A stretch of DNA of 64,000 bases from Artocarpus heterophyllus (taxonomy: Eukaryota > Streptophyta > Magnoliopsida > Rosales > Moraceae): assembly GCA_025403435.1 (NCBI GenBank), contig CM046338.1, positions 18,885,399-18,949,398 on the forward strand. Reading direction: 5' to 3'. Every line of letters begins with the position of its first letter. Position 1 is the stretch's first letter. The notes beneath the pieces were generated by a model. It did no database searches and was not told the origin of the DNA. It saw nothing but the letters and a program-made list of their open reading frames with translations. Below, piece by piece: positions 23,938-37,133 of this stretch. Made by a program: the position numbers and the translations under genes.

Positions 23938-26900
23938 TCAAACACAAAACAAATGCGGATACAACTCCCGCATACTCGACTCTAATTCCCAAGTGGCTTC
24001 ATCAACCCCGTGATGCTGCCACACGACCTTTACCAACGGTATCTCACGACGACGCAAGCTAATCACTTTCCGGTCGATAATCTGAATCGGCACTTCTTTC
24101 GTACGTCGTATCCTCCTGAACCTGTACATCGCGAAACGAAACTATCTTATCCTGCCCAGGTGGACATTTCCTAAGCATCGACACATGAAACACATCGTGC
24201 ACATGAGAAAGTTCGGGCGAAAGATTAAGCCGATAAGCGACCACACCAACACGCTGAGTGATCTCGAACGGCCCAATATACCTCAGCGCGAGTTTCCCAC
24301 TCACTCCGAACCGCATAGTTCCCTTACGAGGCGACACCCTCAAGAGAACAAAATCTCCAACCGCGAACTCTAAGGGTCTACGTCTCCTATCTGCGTAGCT
24401 CTTCTGCCGACTCTGAGCTGCTCTCAACCGATCCCGAATCACCGCGACTTTCTCGTTGCTGTCACGAATCTCATCTGGCCCAAGAATAACTCTATCCTCC
24501 GGCTCGGCCCAACACACAGGTGACCGACACGGTCACCCATACAATGCCTCAAATGGTGCCATACCGATACTCGCCTGATAACTGTTGTTGTACGCAAACT
24601 CCGCTATATGCAAACACTGCTTCCAATTCCCGCCGAAGTCTAACGCACAAGCACGCAACATATCCTCGAGAACCTGGATAACCCGCTCAGACTGCCCATC
24701 AGTCTGAGGATGAAACGCCGTACTGAAGTTTAAATCCGTACCCAAAGCCTCCTGAAAACTCCTCCAGTACTTAGCATTAAACCTGGTGTCTCGATCAGAG
24801 GTGATGGACAAAGGAACTCCATGCAACCTCACAATGTTCTGCATATACAACTCCCCGAGAATCTTCCTCGAACACGTCGACCTAAACGGAATGAAATGCG
24901 CCGATTTTGTCAACCTGTCGACCACAACCCAAACTGCATCATGCCGCTGCTCCGTCCTCGGCAAACTTGTGAGGAAATCCATCGTCACATGCTCCCATTT
25001 CCACCCTGGAATAGGAAGCGGCTGAAGCTGACCTGCAGGCTTCTGATGCTCAGCTTTCACCTAAAGACACGTCGAACACTTGGCCACGTACTCTCGAACA
25101 TCTTTCTTCATGCCTCTCCACCAATATTGCCTCTTCAAATCACGATACATCTTGGTGCTCCCCGGATGAATAACGAACTGAGACCTATGAGCTTCATCTA
25201 GAACGGCTTTCGTCACCTCGGCAATAACTGGAACTGCAAGACGCTCCTGGAAGTACAACGATCCATCTGCATGCACGCTCCATTCTTCAAACTGCTCCCC
25301 GTTCTGAATCCACGACCAAATCCCCTGCAAATGCTGATCCTGCCATTGATTTTGCTTCACCATCCGAACAAGAGCTGGAGTCGCTTCCACGTGATATAAC
25401 GAAACTCGATCACCATCTTCATGATACAGTAGCCGATACTCACTCACTGTCGCATCCCTGCTCCAGTCCTCAAAAATCAAACAAGCGAGAATTCCTGAAG
25501 ACTTCCTGCTAAGCGCGTCCGCTACCACATTAGCTTTCCCGGGATGATACTGCAACGCGAAATCATAATCCTCCATGTACTCCACCCACCTGCGCTGCCT
25601 CAAGTTGAGATCCCTCTGAGTGAACAAATACCTCAAACTCTTGTGATCAGAGAAGACCTGAAACGATGCTCCATACAAGTAACATCTCCAAATCTTCAGC
25701 GCGTAAATCACTGCCGCAAGCTCTAAATCGTGAGTAGGATAATTCCGCTCGTGAGGTCGTAGCTGTCTCGATCCGTACGCAACTACACGTCCATGCTGCA
25801 TCAACACGCATCCAAGTCCACGCCCTGAAGCATCCGCATAAACCTCATACGGCTCGTCACTACTAGGAATAACCAACACTGGAGCTGAAGTCAACCGGTT
25901 CTTCAATTCCTGAAAAGCAAGCTCACAATCTTCATCCCACTCAAACCTGACATTTTTCTTGATCAATCTCGTCAACGGAGCTCAATCTTTTGAAAAATCC
26001 TTTACAAATTTCCTGTAATATCCAGCAAGACCTAAGAAGCTGCGAATCTCCGCTACATTCCTTGGTCGTTCCCACTCTAATATAGCTTTAATCTTGGATG
26101 GATCCACTGAAATACCATGCTCCGAGATGACATGACCCAGAAATTTGACCTCAGTCAACCAGAACTCACATTTTTCCCTCTTAGCATACAATTGGTGCTC
26201 CCGCAAAGTCTGAAGCACGATCCGAAGATGCTGCTCATGCTCATCCCATGTCTTAGAATACACAAGAATATTATCGATGAACACGATCACAAACTGATCC
26301 AGATACGGCCTAAATACCCTGTTCATCAGATCCATAAAAGCTGCCGGAGCATTCGTCAACCCGAAAGACATGACCAGAAACTCGAAGTGCCCATACCGAG
26401 TCCTAAAAGCTGTCTTGGGAATATCCTCTTCCTTGATCCTGAGCTGATGATAACCTGAACGCAAATCAATCTTTGAGAAGTATCGCGAACCTCCCAACTG
26501 ATCAAATAGCTCATCAATCCTAGGCAAGGGATACTTGTTCTTCACCGTAACACGATTCAGCTGTCGATAATCCACACATAACCTGAGAGTCCCATCGTGC
26601 TTCTTAGCAAACAAAACAGGTGCTCCCCACGGAGATGTGCTATTCCGAATATATCCTTTATCAGCAAGTTCCTGAAGTTGCTTCCTCAATTTCTTCATTT
26701 CTGCTGGCGCCATCGGATAAGGTGCCATAGAAATCGGTGATGTCCCTGGAAACAACTCGATACCAAACTCAATCTCCCGATGCGGTGGTAACCCTGATAA
26801 CTCGTCGGGGAAAACATCCTCGAACTCATCAACCACCGGAATTGCTACACTACTACTCGAAACATAGGGCTCGCAATCTAGATTGGCAAGAAAAGCAAAA

Positions 26901-28531
26901 CAATCTAGATTCCTTCGCCCTCCTAGACACGACTTCATGAGACGCTCACTCATTAACCAATCACCACCACCCTGGTAAGTGATCGTCGTCCCCCTATCAG
27001 ACACTAGGGTCACTTTTCTAAGTTGGCAGTCCACGACTGCACTATATCTGGATAACCAATCCATCCCTAAAATCACATCATAGGAACTCATGGGGAGTAT
27101 AATCAAATCACTTTTCAAAATCTCATCCCCAATCTTTATTTTACATGATTTACACATACAATTCACACACACCCGCCCCAAGGGAGAAGTTATGACTAGG
27201 GGTTCATTAAACTCTTCTACTTCTAATCCCAAGGCATGTACAAAAGAACTCGAAATGAGAAAATGAGAGGCACCGGTATCAAATAAAACGCGAGCTAAAG
27301 ATCTGGAAACCAAAATCATACCATCGACAATCGCGTTACCAATCTAAAAATCTGACCCTCCAGATGCCATTGCATGAACCTATACTGGCGCTTTCCCTTT
27401 TCCTCTACCAACATTACTGGGTCCTGCATTACTCGGTCGATGCTGCTGAGATGGAGACGACTGCACACTACCTGTACTCGGAGCTCTATACTGAGGAACA
27501 CTGCGTTGAAAATACTACGGCTGCTGCCCCCGTGCCGGATATGAGAATTACTGAGGAGAAAACTACAGATACTGCAACTGCGGGTACTGCGGAGGCGGAG
27601 GTAGGGTCTGAGGCTGAGGCTGAAATGAACGACTGGCATCCTCCCCGGTCTGCGATCCAAGACGAGCACTCCTGATCGGGCAATTCCTCTTGATGTGTCC
27701 GGGCTGCTGACAGAAATGACAATGAAAGCTGTAGGGGTTGCTACGCCCGCTGCCAGACGAACTGCTGCTGCCACTGGTCGCACCGCCTTGCTTGCCTTTC
27801 CCCGGAGCTGGACGACTACTGGTGCTCTTCCTGCCACTCCTCTGCGGTCCTCCTGAAGCCTTGGCTCGGTCCTCACAATACTGCACGTAATCATTCTCCA
27901 CGGAGATCGCCGACGACACAAGCTCTCCGAAACTCCTAAGTCGTAGGGCAACCAACTGCCGCCAAATAGGAGCCTTGAGTCCTTCCTGAAACTTGATGCA
28001 TTTTTCACGCTCTGATGCCACCGCTGATGGAGCAAACCTGGCCAACTCGTTAAATTTTGCCTCATACTCCCGAACTGAAAGATCACCCTGCTGCAATCTA
28101 TAAAACTCAGCTGCTTTCTGGTCTCTATATCCCTACGGAAAATACCGATCATAGAACAGCTCCTCGAACTTGTCCCAACCGATATCGCCACCGCGCTCCA
28201 GACGCTTAGTTTGTTTCCACCAGGTGTTGACGCCACCCTCGAGCTTATACGCCGCAAACTCCACACGATACTCCTCAGGCACACCAAGAGTATCCAGATG
28301 CTTCAAGATCGAATCCAACCAATACTCTGCTAACTACGGATCCCCATTGCCATCAAAAGTCAGAATTGACGCCCGTCGGAATTCCTTAAAGAACGCATGC
28401 CGACTACCAACACTGGAGTCTTCCGATCTAGCCCTGGCTGCCATCTGCCGGAAAGCCACAAACATAGACCTCATCATGCTCTCATCATTTCCAAACTCGG
28501 CGTCAGCAGTCGAACGACGTCTAGGTGCCAT
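23938..28531 (-). pseudogene. Gypsy gag-pol polyprotein, dead copy
   Basis: Starts with the MAPRRRS ATG at 28531. Gag: capsid region with LEGGVNTWWKQ, then a CCHC knuckle (CHFCQQPGHIKRNC, about 27722-27680). Protease: LFDTGASH (about 27285). Reverse transcriptase: [25 protein letters not shown] and [11 protein letters not shown]. RNase [11 protein letters not shown] and SDHKSLRYL. Integrase: His/Cys zinc site, TMDFLTSLP and HPQTDGQSERV. The C-terminal tail ends VDEATWELESSMRELYPHLF. Stop codons in the single frame lie at 28334, 28133, 27563, 27548, 27515, 27380, 27344, 25982, 25061 and 24533, almost all explainable as CAG/CAA or CGA with C to T. A one-base frameshift lies in the TTCTTTC run at 24094-24100. 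The catalytic FIDD reads FIDN (codon at 26270-26272), which should abolish polymerase activity. Confidence 0.95.
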
Positions 28532-28601
28532 TCTCTTACTTCTGAAAACAAAACTTGGACTGTCAGAGGTATTTCATTGTCAAACCTATGTGTGCACAAT
28601 T

Positions 28602-28622
28602 CTCAAGGTTCATAACCTTGAG
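28602..28622 (-). promoter_or_regulatory. Perfect hairpin abutting the gypsy primer-binding site
   Basis: 9-bp arms CTCAAGGTT and AACCTTGAG around a 3-nt loop, touching the PBS. A similarly placed hairpin adjoins the PBS of the unrelated-sequence element at 60492. Confidence 0.85.
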
Positions 28623-28633
28623 CTCTGATACCA
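28622..28633 (-). promoter_or_regulatory. Gypsy primer-binding site (iMet tRNA)
   Basis: On the minus strand TGGTATCAGAGC, an exact plant initiator-Met tRNA complement, starts three bases inside the 5' LTR. It fixes the element orientation as leftward. Confidence 0.95.
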
Positions 28634-28636
28634 TTC

Positions 28637-30804
28637 TGTCACGCCCCGGAGTACGGGAGGTGACGTGGTGGAATATTTAGATTAATTAAAAGAGAATTTA
28701 ATTAAAAATCGAGAGTTTGAGAATCAAATTAAATAAAAATTAAGAAGATTTTCCACCACATTTTATAAAAATGATTTATAAAAATTAAGCAGGTAATAAA
28801 AATTAAATAAAAACCGCGAATATGGGTTCCACAACCCACAACTTGTGCACACACATGGTTCTGACAATATCATAAATACAATTACAGTCCAAGTACAAAT
28901 AAAGTTAAGTCTTACATGCCCTGATTAATAATACAGAATATAAATAAACTCTCCTATTGCTCCTGAGTTCGATCCGAAGAATCTTCTCCAAACCTAAATG
29001 GAAGACCACCTAGATGGGGGAAATTTAAAACAATAAAACGTGAGCGAAAGGCTCAGTAGGACTATGTTTTATAAAATAGTTTAACGCAAAGGAACACAGC
29101 ATTTTAGAAGTTATTCAAAGGAAACTTAAATAAATAAATAAATAAACAATTTGAGTAAAACCATCATGACATAGAACAGTCTACTCGTCAAATCAAAACA
29201 CCAATTTACTTTTACCTAGGCAAACCATGATATCACCACCGTAGTGGCCCAGCTGGGTTTCGGGACCTGCCCCCAAGGTCGATCGCTACACGACCCGATC
29301 TCTGATATGGCATCATGCCTTTGTGTTTATTATCATTATCATTCAAAACCCAATTACCGAGTGTTGTCAATTACGTTCATTATGAAATTCATTTCATAAT
29401 CACGGTATATTAAAATATAACCGATAAAACCATTTTCAAACAACCGTTGAAAACATTTGATAGAAATCCTTTTCAAAGCCAAATCATTTCAAAACCAGGC
29501 TACCAAAGAAATAGGATAGAAGTCCTACCTCAATACTCGTGCCGGTGCCCCACACCGCAATCCCGGTCCGCTATACGTTAGCTCCACGGAACCACGAACG
29601 ATCCTAGATACAAACTAAGTCGATCAATATCTAGTTCGAGACATTCTATGTTACTAAATCATTTCATGATGTCCTAGTGTGCCATTTGTACCTTTAAAAT
29701 CATTCTATAGGGTTGGGATTTAAATCAGGGTTCAAAACAGTGAAAACGGGTAAAAATCACAAAATTTTCCATGCCTCGGTCGGCCTGCCGGACGCCCTGC
29801 TTCGGCCTGCCGAACTGCACAGTTCGACCTGCCGGAAGCAAGGTTCGGCCTGCCGAACATTTCCCCAGATTCAGCCTGCCGGTCGGAAGAACACCGGCCT
29901 GCCGATCATCACTCCGGCCTGCCGAACATGAACTTCGGCCTGCCGAACTGGGAAAACCTAGAAATCCCAGCCACGGGTTTCTCGATCCCCAAAATCCAAA
30001 TCTTGTTTCCAACCTGTTTTTCTCAAATCCCAGGCATGAAAAACAATTATACTTGATAGAAAAACATTCTAAAACATGTTTGGACTCATTTAAACAACAT
30101 TTAAACTCAAAATCCTCAAAAATCCAAAAATGAGAAAAAGAGGAGAAAAATGAAAAATCTTGAATCCAATCCGTTTTTCTTCAATCTAAGCTTAGATTCT
30201 AGTTGTTCTAAGTTCATCTAAATCAAATCCAACGTTTTCTAAGCTTAAACAAACTTAGATTTCAAAACACACAAAATTGAAAATTTTGTAAAAAGTTTAG
30301 AAAATTTCGAATCTAACCTCGAATCGAAGCTTCAATCCGCGTTCTCGGTTGCCGAATCATGTCCCCGAGCTTCCTCCTTGCTAACCCGAAGCTTGGATTC
30401 GAATGTGGTTTCAAAATTTGTGAAGAAATTAGAGAGAGAGAGGGGCTGCCAAGAGAGAAATTGAGAGAGAGCGAGAGAGAAAGAGAACCGGAGAGTGAGG
30501 AGAGAGAGTGAGAGAAAGGGAATAAATAGAGAAAATCGGTGGGCGGTTTTACTGTGCAAAAACCATGTGCCGCCCACGGTTTTGCAAAACAGAGTATTTT
30601 TAACATTTTACGAATTGTTGTGTTTTAAAACTCAAAACATCATTTTTAAAACAATAAGAAATCATTTGAATGCATCAATTTAACAAAACAACCAAAAATT
30701 TAAAATCCAACCAAATAATCTAATTAAATGTTAAAACGTTAATTATGGCACACTAATTCATCATTTATAGTACATTAACATTAAATAAATTTCGGGGCGT
30801 TACA
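28637..30804 (-). repeat. 5' LTR of the gypsy element (right copy)
   Basis: 2168 bp, nearly identical to the left LTR, with the same minisatellite (29780-29949). The TATTTATT box at about 30521-30529 lies only about 275 bp inside the element start. If that box is used, U3 is short and R-U5 spans about 1.9 kb. Confidence 0.95.
29780..29949. repeat. Hairpin minisatellite in the gypsy LTR (copy 2)
   Basis: The same GGCCTGCCG array as at 22866-23035, with unit number and order conserved between the two LTRs. Confidence 0.9.
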
Positions 30805-31669
30805 ACTATTCTTTTCTTTCCTTTTTTTTTGAAGGCTACTATTCTTTTTCTAAAGTAATTTTTCATTTTCTGGTCCCCACATTACAATGGGATCTCATGG
30901 AGCAGTGCATGTTTTTAATCGTTAAATTTAGTCAAAATTATATTAAAATAACAAAAAGTATGTAGATTAGACAGTTTTTGATATAGATTTGAAAATTGAA
31001 ATACACAAGATTAAAATTTCTTTCTTAATAACGTTGGGTCTCTTGTGGCATTAAGTGAAATGTTAAATACATTTTCTACATGTTTTATAAAAATTCTCTT
31101 TCTCTCTCTCTAATTTCCCTTGCTCCCTGTCTCTTGATTGTAGTCTTTAATAAGTTACTCAATTATGTGCTTGTAAAATAATTAACAGGCTTTAACACGA
31201 TTTCAGAATTTTGCGGTTGCAAGGAATCAAACTTGCTCTCAAGGTTAAGTATGCCGCCAACCCACCACCCAGGTGAATCAATGCTTTTTGTTAAATAATG
31301 GCTTCTAATATATTTATTATGGTTTTAAGATTTTGGTTAAAGAATCCCACAACGAAAGCAAAGAGACACTTTCTTCCCTTTTTCCTCTGTATAAACACTA
31401 CCCGTTCACCTTTGTTTAAAAGCGTTGACATCTCTTGTGTTTTAAGGTGTTGGCATTGAAATTAATTTTTGTCCAATCTTGGTTAGTTAAAATTTAAAGA
31501 TTGAAAGAAAATACAGTTTAAAATATTCAATAATTAAATATTGTTATATTTTTTACACTAATAAAGATTTTTTAGTTTATAGTAAAAAAATTTATATAGT
31601 AAAAAATGTAATTTTTAAAATTTTGTTAGTCAAAATTTGAAAAAAAATTTATATAATAAGTTTTTTTTT

Positions 31670-31805
31670 AATCGCATCGTGCCATGTTAAACGTGTTCTA
31701 GGCGTGTCGTATTCATGTTTGTATTTTAAGCACGCTTATTAATCATGTCATGTTTGTGTTCGGTTTAATCATATCGTGTTGTAAACATGTTGACTACCAG
31801 CCCTA
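31670..31805. repeat. CGTGTCGT/CATGTTTG-type dispersed repeat
   Basis: Recurring phrases such as GTGTCGTATTCATGTTTG, CATGTCATGTTTGTGTTC and CATATCGTGTTGTAAACATG, ending ACCAGCCCTA, resemble a repeat that I know is common in plant intergenic DNA. Its exact class is uncertain. Confidence 0.4.
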
Positions 31806-32789
31806 TCCAAACCTATAGACCATATGCCTTGAATACCCCAAGCGTGCATCTTTAGCAGCTCCCCTCACCATTCTTTGCAACCTTGTGCTGCCTCTCTGCA
31901 CCACTGTTGCCCTCAACTATTGACGTCCCCTTCCTAGTACCCGTATATATACCCTCGACGTAGATTGTCATCTCTATGCAACTAACCTTTTGTCTTTATT
32001 TTCTCAAAAAAGCAAAATATAAAAAATTAAAAAACTTACAAAATTAGAATGTCCTATCGGAACACCATTTTGTGGAGACATATCATGTACTTTTATCAAT
32101 AGTTTTTACTTTATTTGTACTTATTTAAGTAATTAATTACGTGATTACATACTTATAAGTTCATGTATGTGGAGTATATTCATAATGCCCCTCACTAATA
32201 ATTCTTTTCCCTTTTTTTAGTACATGAATATGAGCATAGTCTTTTCTTTTCTTTTTTTTTTTTTTTAAGTTTTCTTATTTAATTTTTTTAATTTTGTTTT
32301 TGTTACTTTTACCATGTAGTCATTCACGTTTGACTCTTTACGGGGCACTGAATTTGAAAATTCGATATCATTAACGAGAATTTGGTCATTTTCCCAATGT
32401 AAAGTACTTTATTTTCTTTGAGGGCCAGATTGTGTATACACTTACCTACCAGCTGGCGAATAATTAACAAGTTTTGGAAAGAAGGAAAAAAAGAGCAACT
32501 TTCTTTCACTGTGGAGAACATGGCATGTCTGGTTCATGAAATCCAATCTTCTAACTTTGGTTATCTTTACAGCAATGGAATTGGGATAACCCGGAAGATA
32601 CACAGGTCTTTTCACTTTTTTTTTTCACAACAAAAAAAGAATCTTATATATTGTAGGATATAAAAAAATTCTCTACTAATAATACATAGTTCTAAATTAT
32701 CACATATTTACCCTTTTTTTTATTAAAAGTATCATACTTTTCTTAATCTAATGTATTTAGACATGATTTGACAATTCGAAACTATAAAT

Positions 32790-32955
32790 ATGTTTGAAAT
32801 GTTAGTTAGAATTTATTGATTCTAATTAATTATAATGTAGAACTCTCAACAACTACTTAAAAGAAATAAAAATTGATATAATATAAAATTCTCACATATT
32901 ATAATTCTTTAATTTAAAATTTTAGTTCTAACTAATTTATCAAGCAACTCATACA
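32790..32955 (+). mobile_element. MITE copy 3 (strongly diverged)
   Basis: The order of ATAAAATTCTCACATATTATA, TAGTTCTAACTAATTTATCAAGCAAC matches the MITE family of 20815-20988, but the terminal repeats are gone. Confidence 0.4.
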
Positions 32956-34589
32956 TCGCACTAATAAAATATGAAAACATAACCTATTTGAGAGTGAGTT
33001 CTCCAAAAGCACAAGGAAGTTTTGGAAGAAATTAGATAATTATTTTAACCTAAAGTGAAGGCTAATTAGTAGCTTAGGTGGCAACCTAAGGTCCTAAAGG
33101 TGGCTATTAAAGATGGTTAGTACCCAAAGAAAAGATCAGCCGAAGGTGGCTATTAATTAGTTAACAAATTAGTTTACGTTTCAAATATTGAGTTTTTTTT
33201 TTTTAAATTAATCTTTTCTATCAAAAGAATACAAAATGGTATATCTGGAATTTTGTTTTAAGGAAAATGTATCTATAATATACATAAAACTACAAACTCT
33301 GGCCTATTATATATTTATCTCGGAACATAGATTACCCCAAAAAAAAGTTATGATTCCCACAAGAAAAAATATATGGAGATTTTGCATCATAAATACACCA
33401 AACAACCTCAAAGTTGAATCTGGCTCTTGTTTGATCATCCCCCACCTAGGCAAATTATGACTCTTTGCTCTCAAAGACTTGAACTTTACTAGTTTTGTTC
33501 TTTTATTATAGCTAGGCTTTGTTGTGCAATTTTTATTTTTATTTTTTGGGCTCTCTCATGCATGCATGAGCTAGCACGCGTAAACGTGTGCGTATATTTC
33601 TCTCATTTATCTGTCAGTCTTTGCTTGCCTGTGGTCACACAAATATAATTTAATTAAGATAAGCTATGGTGAAGATCTAATTTAATCTAACAAAGAGAAA
33701 ATAGCATGCATGATTAATAATTGGAAAAGGGCAAAGCTTCTGAGCCTCAAATTTCTTACTTCTTTTCAACCAAGAAAGACCCCATCCGTGGGACTGTAGG
33801 ATCTAATAATTGATCTGAATTGCAAGTCCATTTCAAACACATGAAAAAAGAAAGGCCTTTCCCTTGTCTATATGGACCACGACTAGCCTATAAAGTTAAC
33901 AAAAGACACCAAATAAATATGAATTACCAACATTAGTGTCACATGAGATAAACTAATTAATTTATATGACCTCAAGTTTTATTTTTCATTTTTTTTAATT
34001 TTTGTAATTACAACACAAAAGTTAATTAGGTTTCGAGCTGTCGAGTCACATTGCTGAATTACACGCACTTCTACTTCAAAGTTGATTTACGTTGGGACAG
34101 AGGTTAAGACATAATAATAACAATAATAATAATCTTTAAGATGCATGACGAAGTTGTATGGCATAGCATTTTTGCTGAGATATGTCGTCGGTGATGACCA
34201 AATTGAGATCTAATTTTCATTTGAGGTATTGATTTTATAGCATTGGAATTACTCCAATCATCGAGAGATTTACATATAATATAGTTGGAATGCCTCTCAC
34301 TTTCCTTAATAACGTATCTTATCATCAAATATACCATAAACTTTTCTGTGATATTCTTTGATTTGTACGAATGAAAGGAAAGCATGCATTATTGGAGAGC
34401 AATGGATTTAGGGTTTGGGCTTGAGTATTGACTCTTTTAAGGAGGTGTCTAGGCGCGGATTGATAATATCTTCCATGTCACAATGGACTCAAAACCAAAA
34501 AAAAAAAAATTGCAGGACCACTTGAAGGGGCAAAACAAAGGGACCAGAATTTTTCTGACTTGTGGCCAAGCCACTTTTCCAAAAAAGTG

Positions 34590-34614
34590 CTCTCTCTCTC
34601 TCTCTCTCTCTCTC
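34590..34614. repeat. (CT)n microsatellite
   Basis: About 12 CT units. Confidence 0.95.
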
Positions 34615-35929
34615 TTGGTGTTGGTCTTAATCAATAAGGTTGGAAAGCTACAAGTTCTCTTTGTTCAGGGCATCATGGACGTTTCTGAACTCCAGCCCAT
34701 CGTGCAGGAGCTTTTATCCAGCAACATTTTTATCCATTTCTGGACTTCGTTTTTGGTAAAAATATCAGCTAATTATATGGTACTACTTTTGAAAAAATCG
34801 TTATTTTTAGAATCATTCCAGTTTCTAATGATCCCATTCCCAATCGGACTTTAGCCAGCTTCCATTGCCATAACAGTGACGACTGAAGAGATATAATGCA
34901 GAAGTAAATAAAACAGATTGTTATGATTTTTCTGGCTTTGGAAAGACTTATCATCTTTGTTGACATTTCAAAATGTTTTTCTGGCTTTAGATATAATATT
35001 TATATGTTAACTTAAATATCTTTTGCTCCAAACGAATTAGTTAGACGCCAAACTCTCAAATATTTTGTCTTTGGAGTAGCCACTTAGAAGCAAAGAAAGA
35101 GAGATTTGGAGAATGAACCTTGATTTAATTGGGTTCGTTAATGTTTTATAAAAACTGATGAATTTATCCGTTAATATGCTTAACAAGTGCTTTCTTGTTT
35201 TTTCTTGTTTGAGAAAAACTACATTCCAAAGTATGGGAGGTGTCACAACCTACATTCTTTGGGCTGTGATTAAACTTTTTCTAACTTACATATAGGCAAA
35301 AATTAAAAAAAAAAATTTCACATATAGATATTAACTTCTTTTGGAACACAAGTATATACATATATTTACTTAACACTTTTATTTGTACAATACTAGTTTT
35401 AGCAACTTTGAAAACATAGATATTTTCTTATACTTACATAACAACTTTTCTTATACAATACTATTTTCTAAACTTTACATTTCAAAATAACATAAAATAT
35501 GTTACAGCGGAAACATAACAGCGGCGGATTCTACACCCAATCTGTATACTAATCATCCCTCCGCCAGCTCATCAATAGAATTATTCTGACCTTCTCGTCG
35601 GAATACCTACAACATGAAATACTTAATGAGCTTATGCCTAGTAAGTCCCATATAACCCACATGCACATTCAATAAAATGCATGATCCTATTATGCTTTCT
35701 TATAAACTTTCTTTATCATTATCATTTCTTATCTTTAACTAGGGCTCAAGTGTCCGTACCATTGCGCACTTAGGTCTACGTAACACCGTGAACGTACTGT
35801 ATCCTTAAACTTCTCTTGCGTTAGGAGTCGGTACGACACTTTTCTTTACTTTTGGTGATATAATTACCGGTCCATTTATTATGGTTATCATACTATGCAT
35901 GAAGTGATAAACACATGTTATACATAAAA

Positions 35930-36140
35930 CATAAATACTCTTGTACAATCTAGTATACATAGGTACATACTTTTATACTTATAGGTATATATTAATATAC
36001 ACACCGGTATACAATATAATATACACACAGCTATTCATTTAGTATACTCATAGGTATACACCAACATACTTATAGATACTCATGTCATAGAATGCACACA
36101 GGTATACACCTTGATATACACATAGGTATACAAATACACA
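35930..36140. repeat. TATACACATAGG-type minisatellite in the LTR
   Basis: A degenerate array of phrases such as ATACACATAGGTATACA and AGTATACTCATAGGTATACACC. The inner LTR has the homologous array at about 37835-38030. Confidence 0.75.
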
Positions 36141-37133
36141 TATCACACTTTATATCTACAATTCTATACTGTAGGTGGGATGGGTACTTACTTGATTCGA
36201 GTATTGCGCAAATCAACCTCGGTTTTCCCCTGTCCTAGACTTCTAGGATCCTGTTGGCCAATTTCAAAGCCATTAGCCACATTCACTATGTTTCAATACA
36301 AAACATTCGTCGATTAATAAATTGAGTTGCATAACTATATACAACTCTGAAAAAACCACTGGTTTTCTTATTTCTATCTAACTCTACCCTATCGTCTCTA
36401 ACGAAGGGCGAGAATCTTTCTAATCATTTCTTTTTCACATTTGGGGATGTTTTAGGACAATTAAGTTTATTCAGGATAAATGACGGTTTTGCCCTCAGTG
36501 GGTTTATTAATTTTTCCGAGCTCGATTTCGCTATTCTAACGAAAATAGTTATGTATTAATTTCAAAATAATGACCTAGTGGGTCGGATATCTTTATTTCA
36601 CCTCTATGCCCCATTTTAGTAAAACTTTACAATTTAGCCCATGAATTGAAAATTTTGACAATTTTACCCCGTGGCTAAAATTTATCTCTTTACACCAGAA
36701 TTTTCTATTTTTCAAAAGGAACATTTTTACTCAAAGTACCATATCCTAAATCATTTTGCAAAATGACGTTTTTGCCTTTTAAATTTTTTTTCAATTTTAA
36801 CAAATTCTTGAAAAATTAAAATTTCACAAACGGTTGAGATTTTCTACGAACTGCTTACGTTACCTATAGTTTCGTCAAGATCTACAACTTTCATGTTTTA
36901 ACTTTTTCAAAATTCTCACTGTACAAGGGTGTTTTGGGGCATTTTTTAATTCTACCGAGAAGAAACTTTTTCTTACAATTTAGTCCTTAGGGCATTTTTG
37001 TGAAAATTCCTTTTTAAACAATAGATTTACCCCTACAATGGCAGTTCCAACCCTTGTTTGAACCATTTTCCATGCCTAACCATCATTTTTGAAAAACTAA
37101 CACTAAAATTACACAAATAACCTTTTTATATAA

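Larger units (their letters stand above)
21722..30804 (-). mobile_element. Complete Ty3/gypsy (chromovirus-like) element, 9083 bp
   Basis: Direct LTRs of 2168 bp (21722-23889 and 28637-30804) carry TG...CA ends. A perfect ACTAT target duplication lies at 21717-21721 and 30805-30809. Coding order on the minus strand is gag, protease, reverse transcriptase, RNase H, integrase, chromodomain-like tail, which is Ty3/gypsy order; the tail and long LTRs suggest a Tekay/Del-like chromovirus. The LTRs differ at only about 17 substitutions and a few small indels by eye (under 1 percent), so insertion is recent. Despite that the polyprotein is broken at ten codons plus one frameshift. Confidence 0.97.
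30810..35240. other. Gene-free intergenic DNA
   Basis: No supported gene. It contains a GTGTCGTATTCATGTTTG-type dispersed repeat (31670-31805), a diverged MITE (32790-32955), and a (CT)n run (34590-34614). An 81-aa open frame at 32418-32663 has no recognisable motif. The small ORFs elsewhere look random. Confidence 0.55.

Noticed and set aside
27316..28287. 323-codon minus-strand ORF overlapping gypsy gag
   Set aside because: It is the alternative frame opposite the real gag frame. The real one has the CCHC knuckle and capsid motifs; this one shows no domain.
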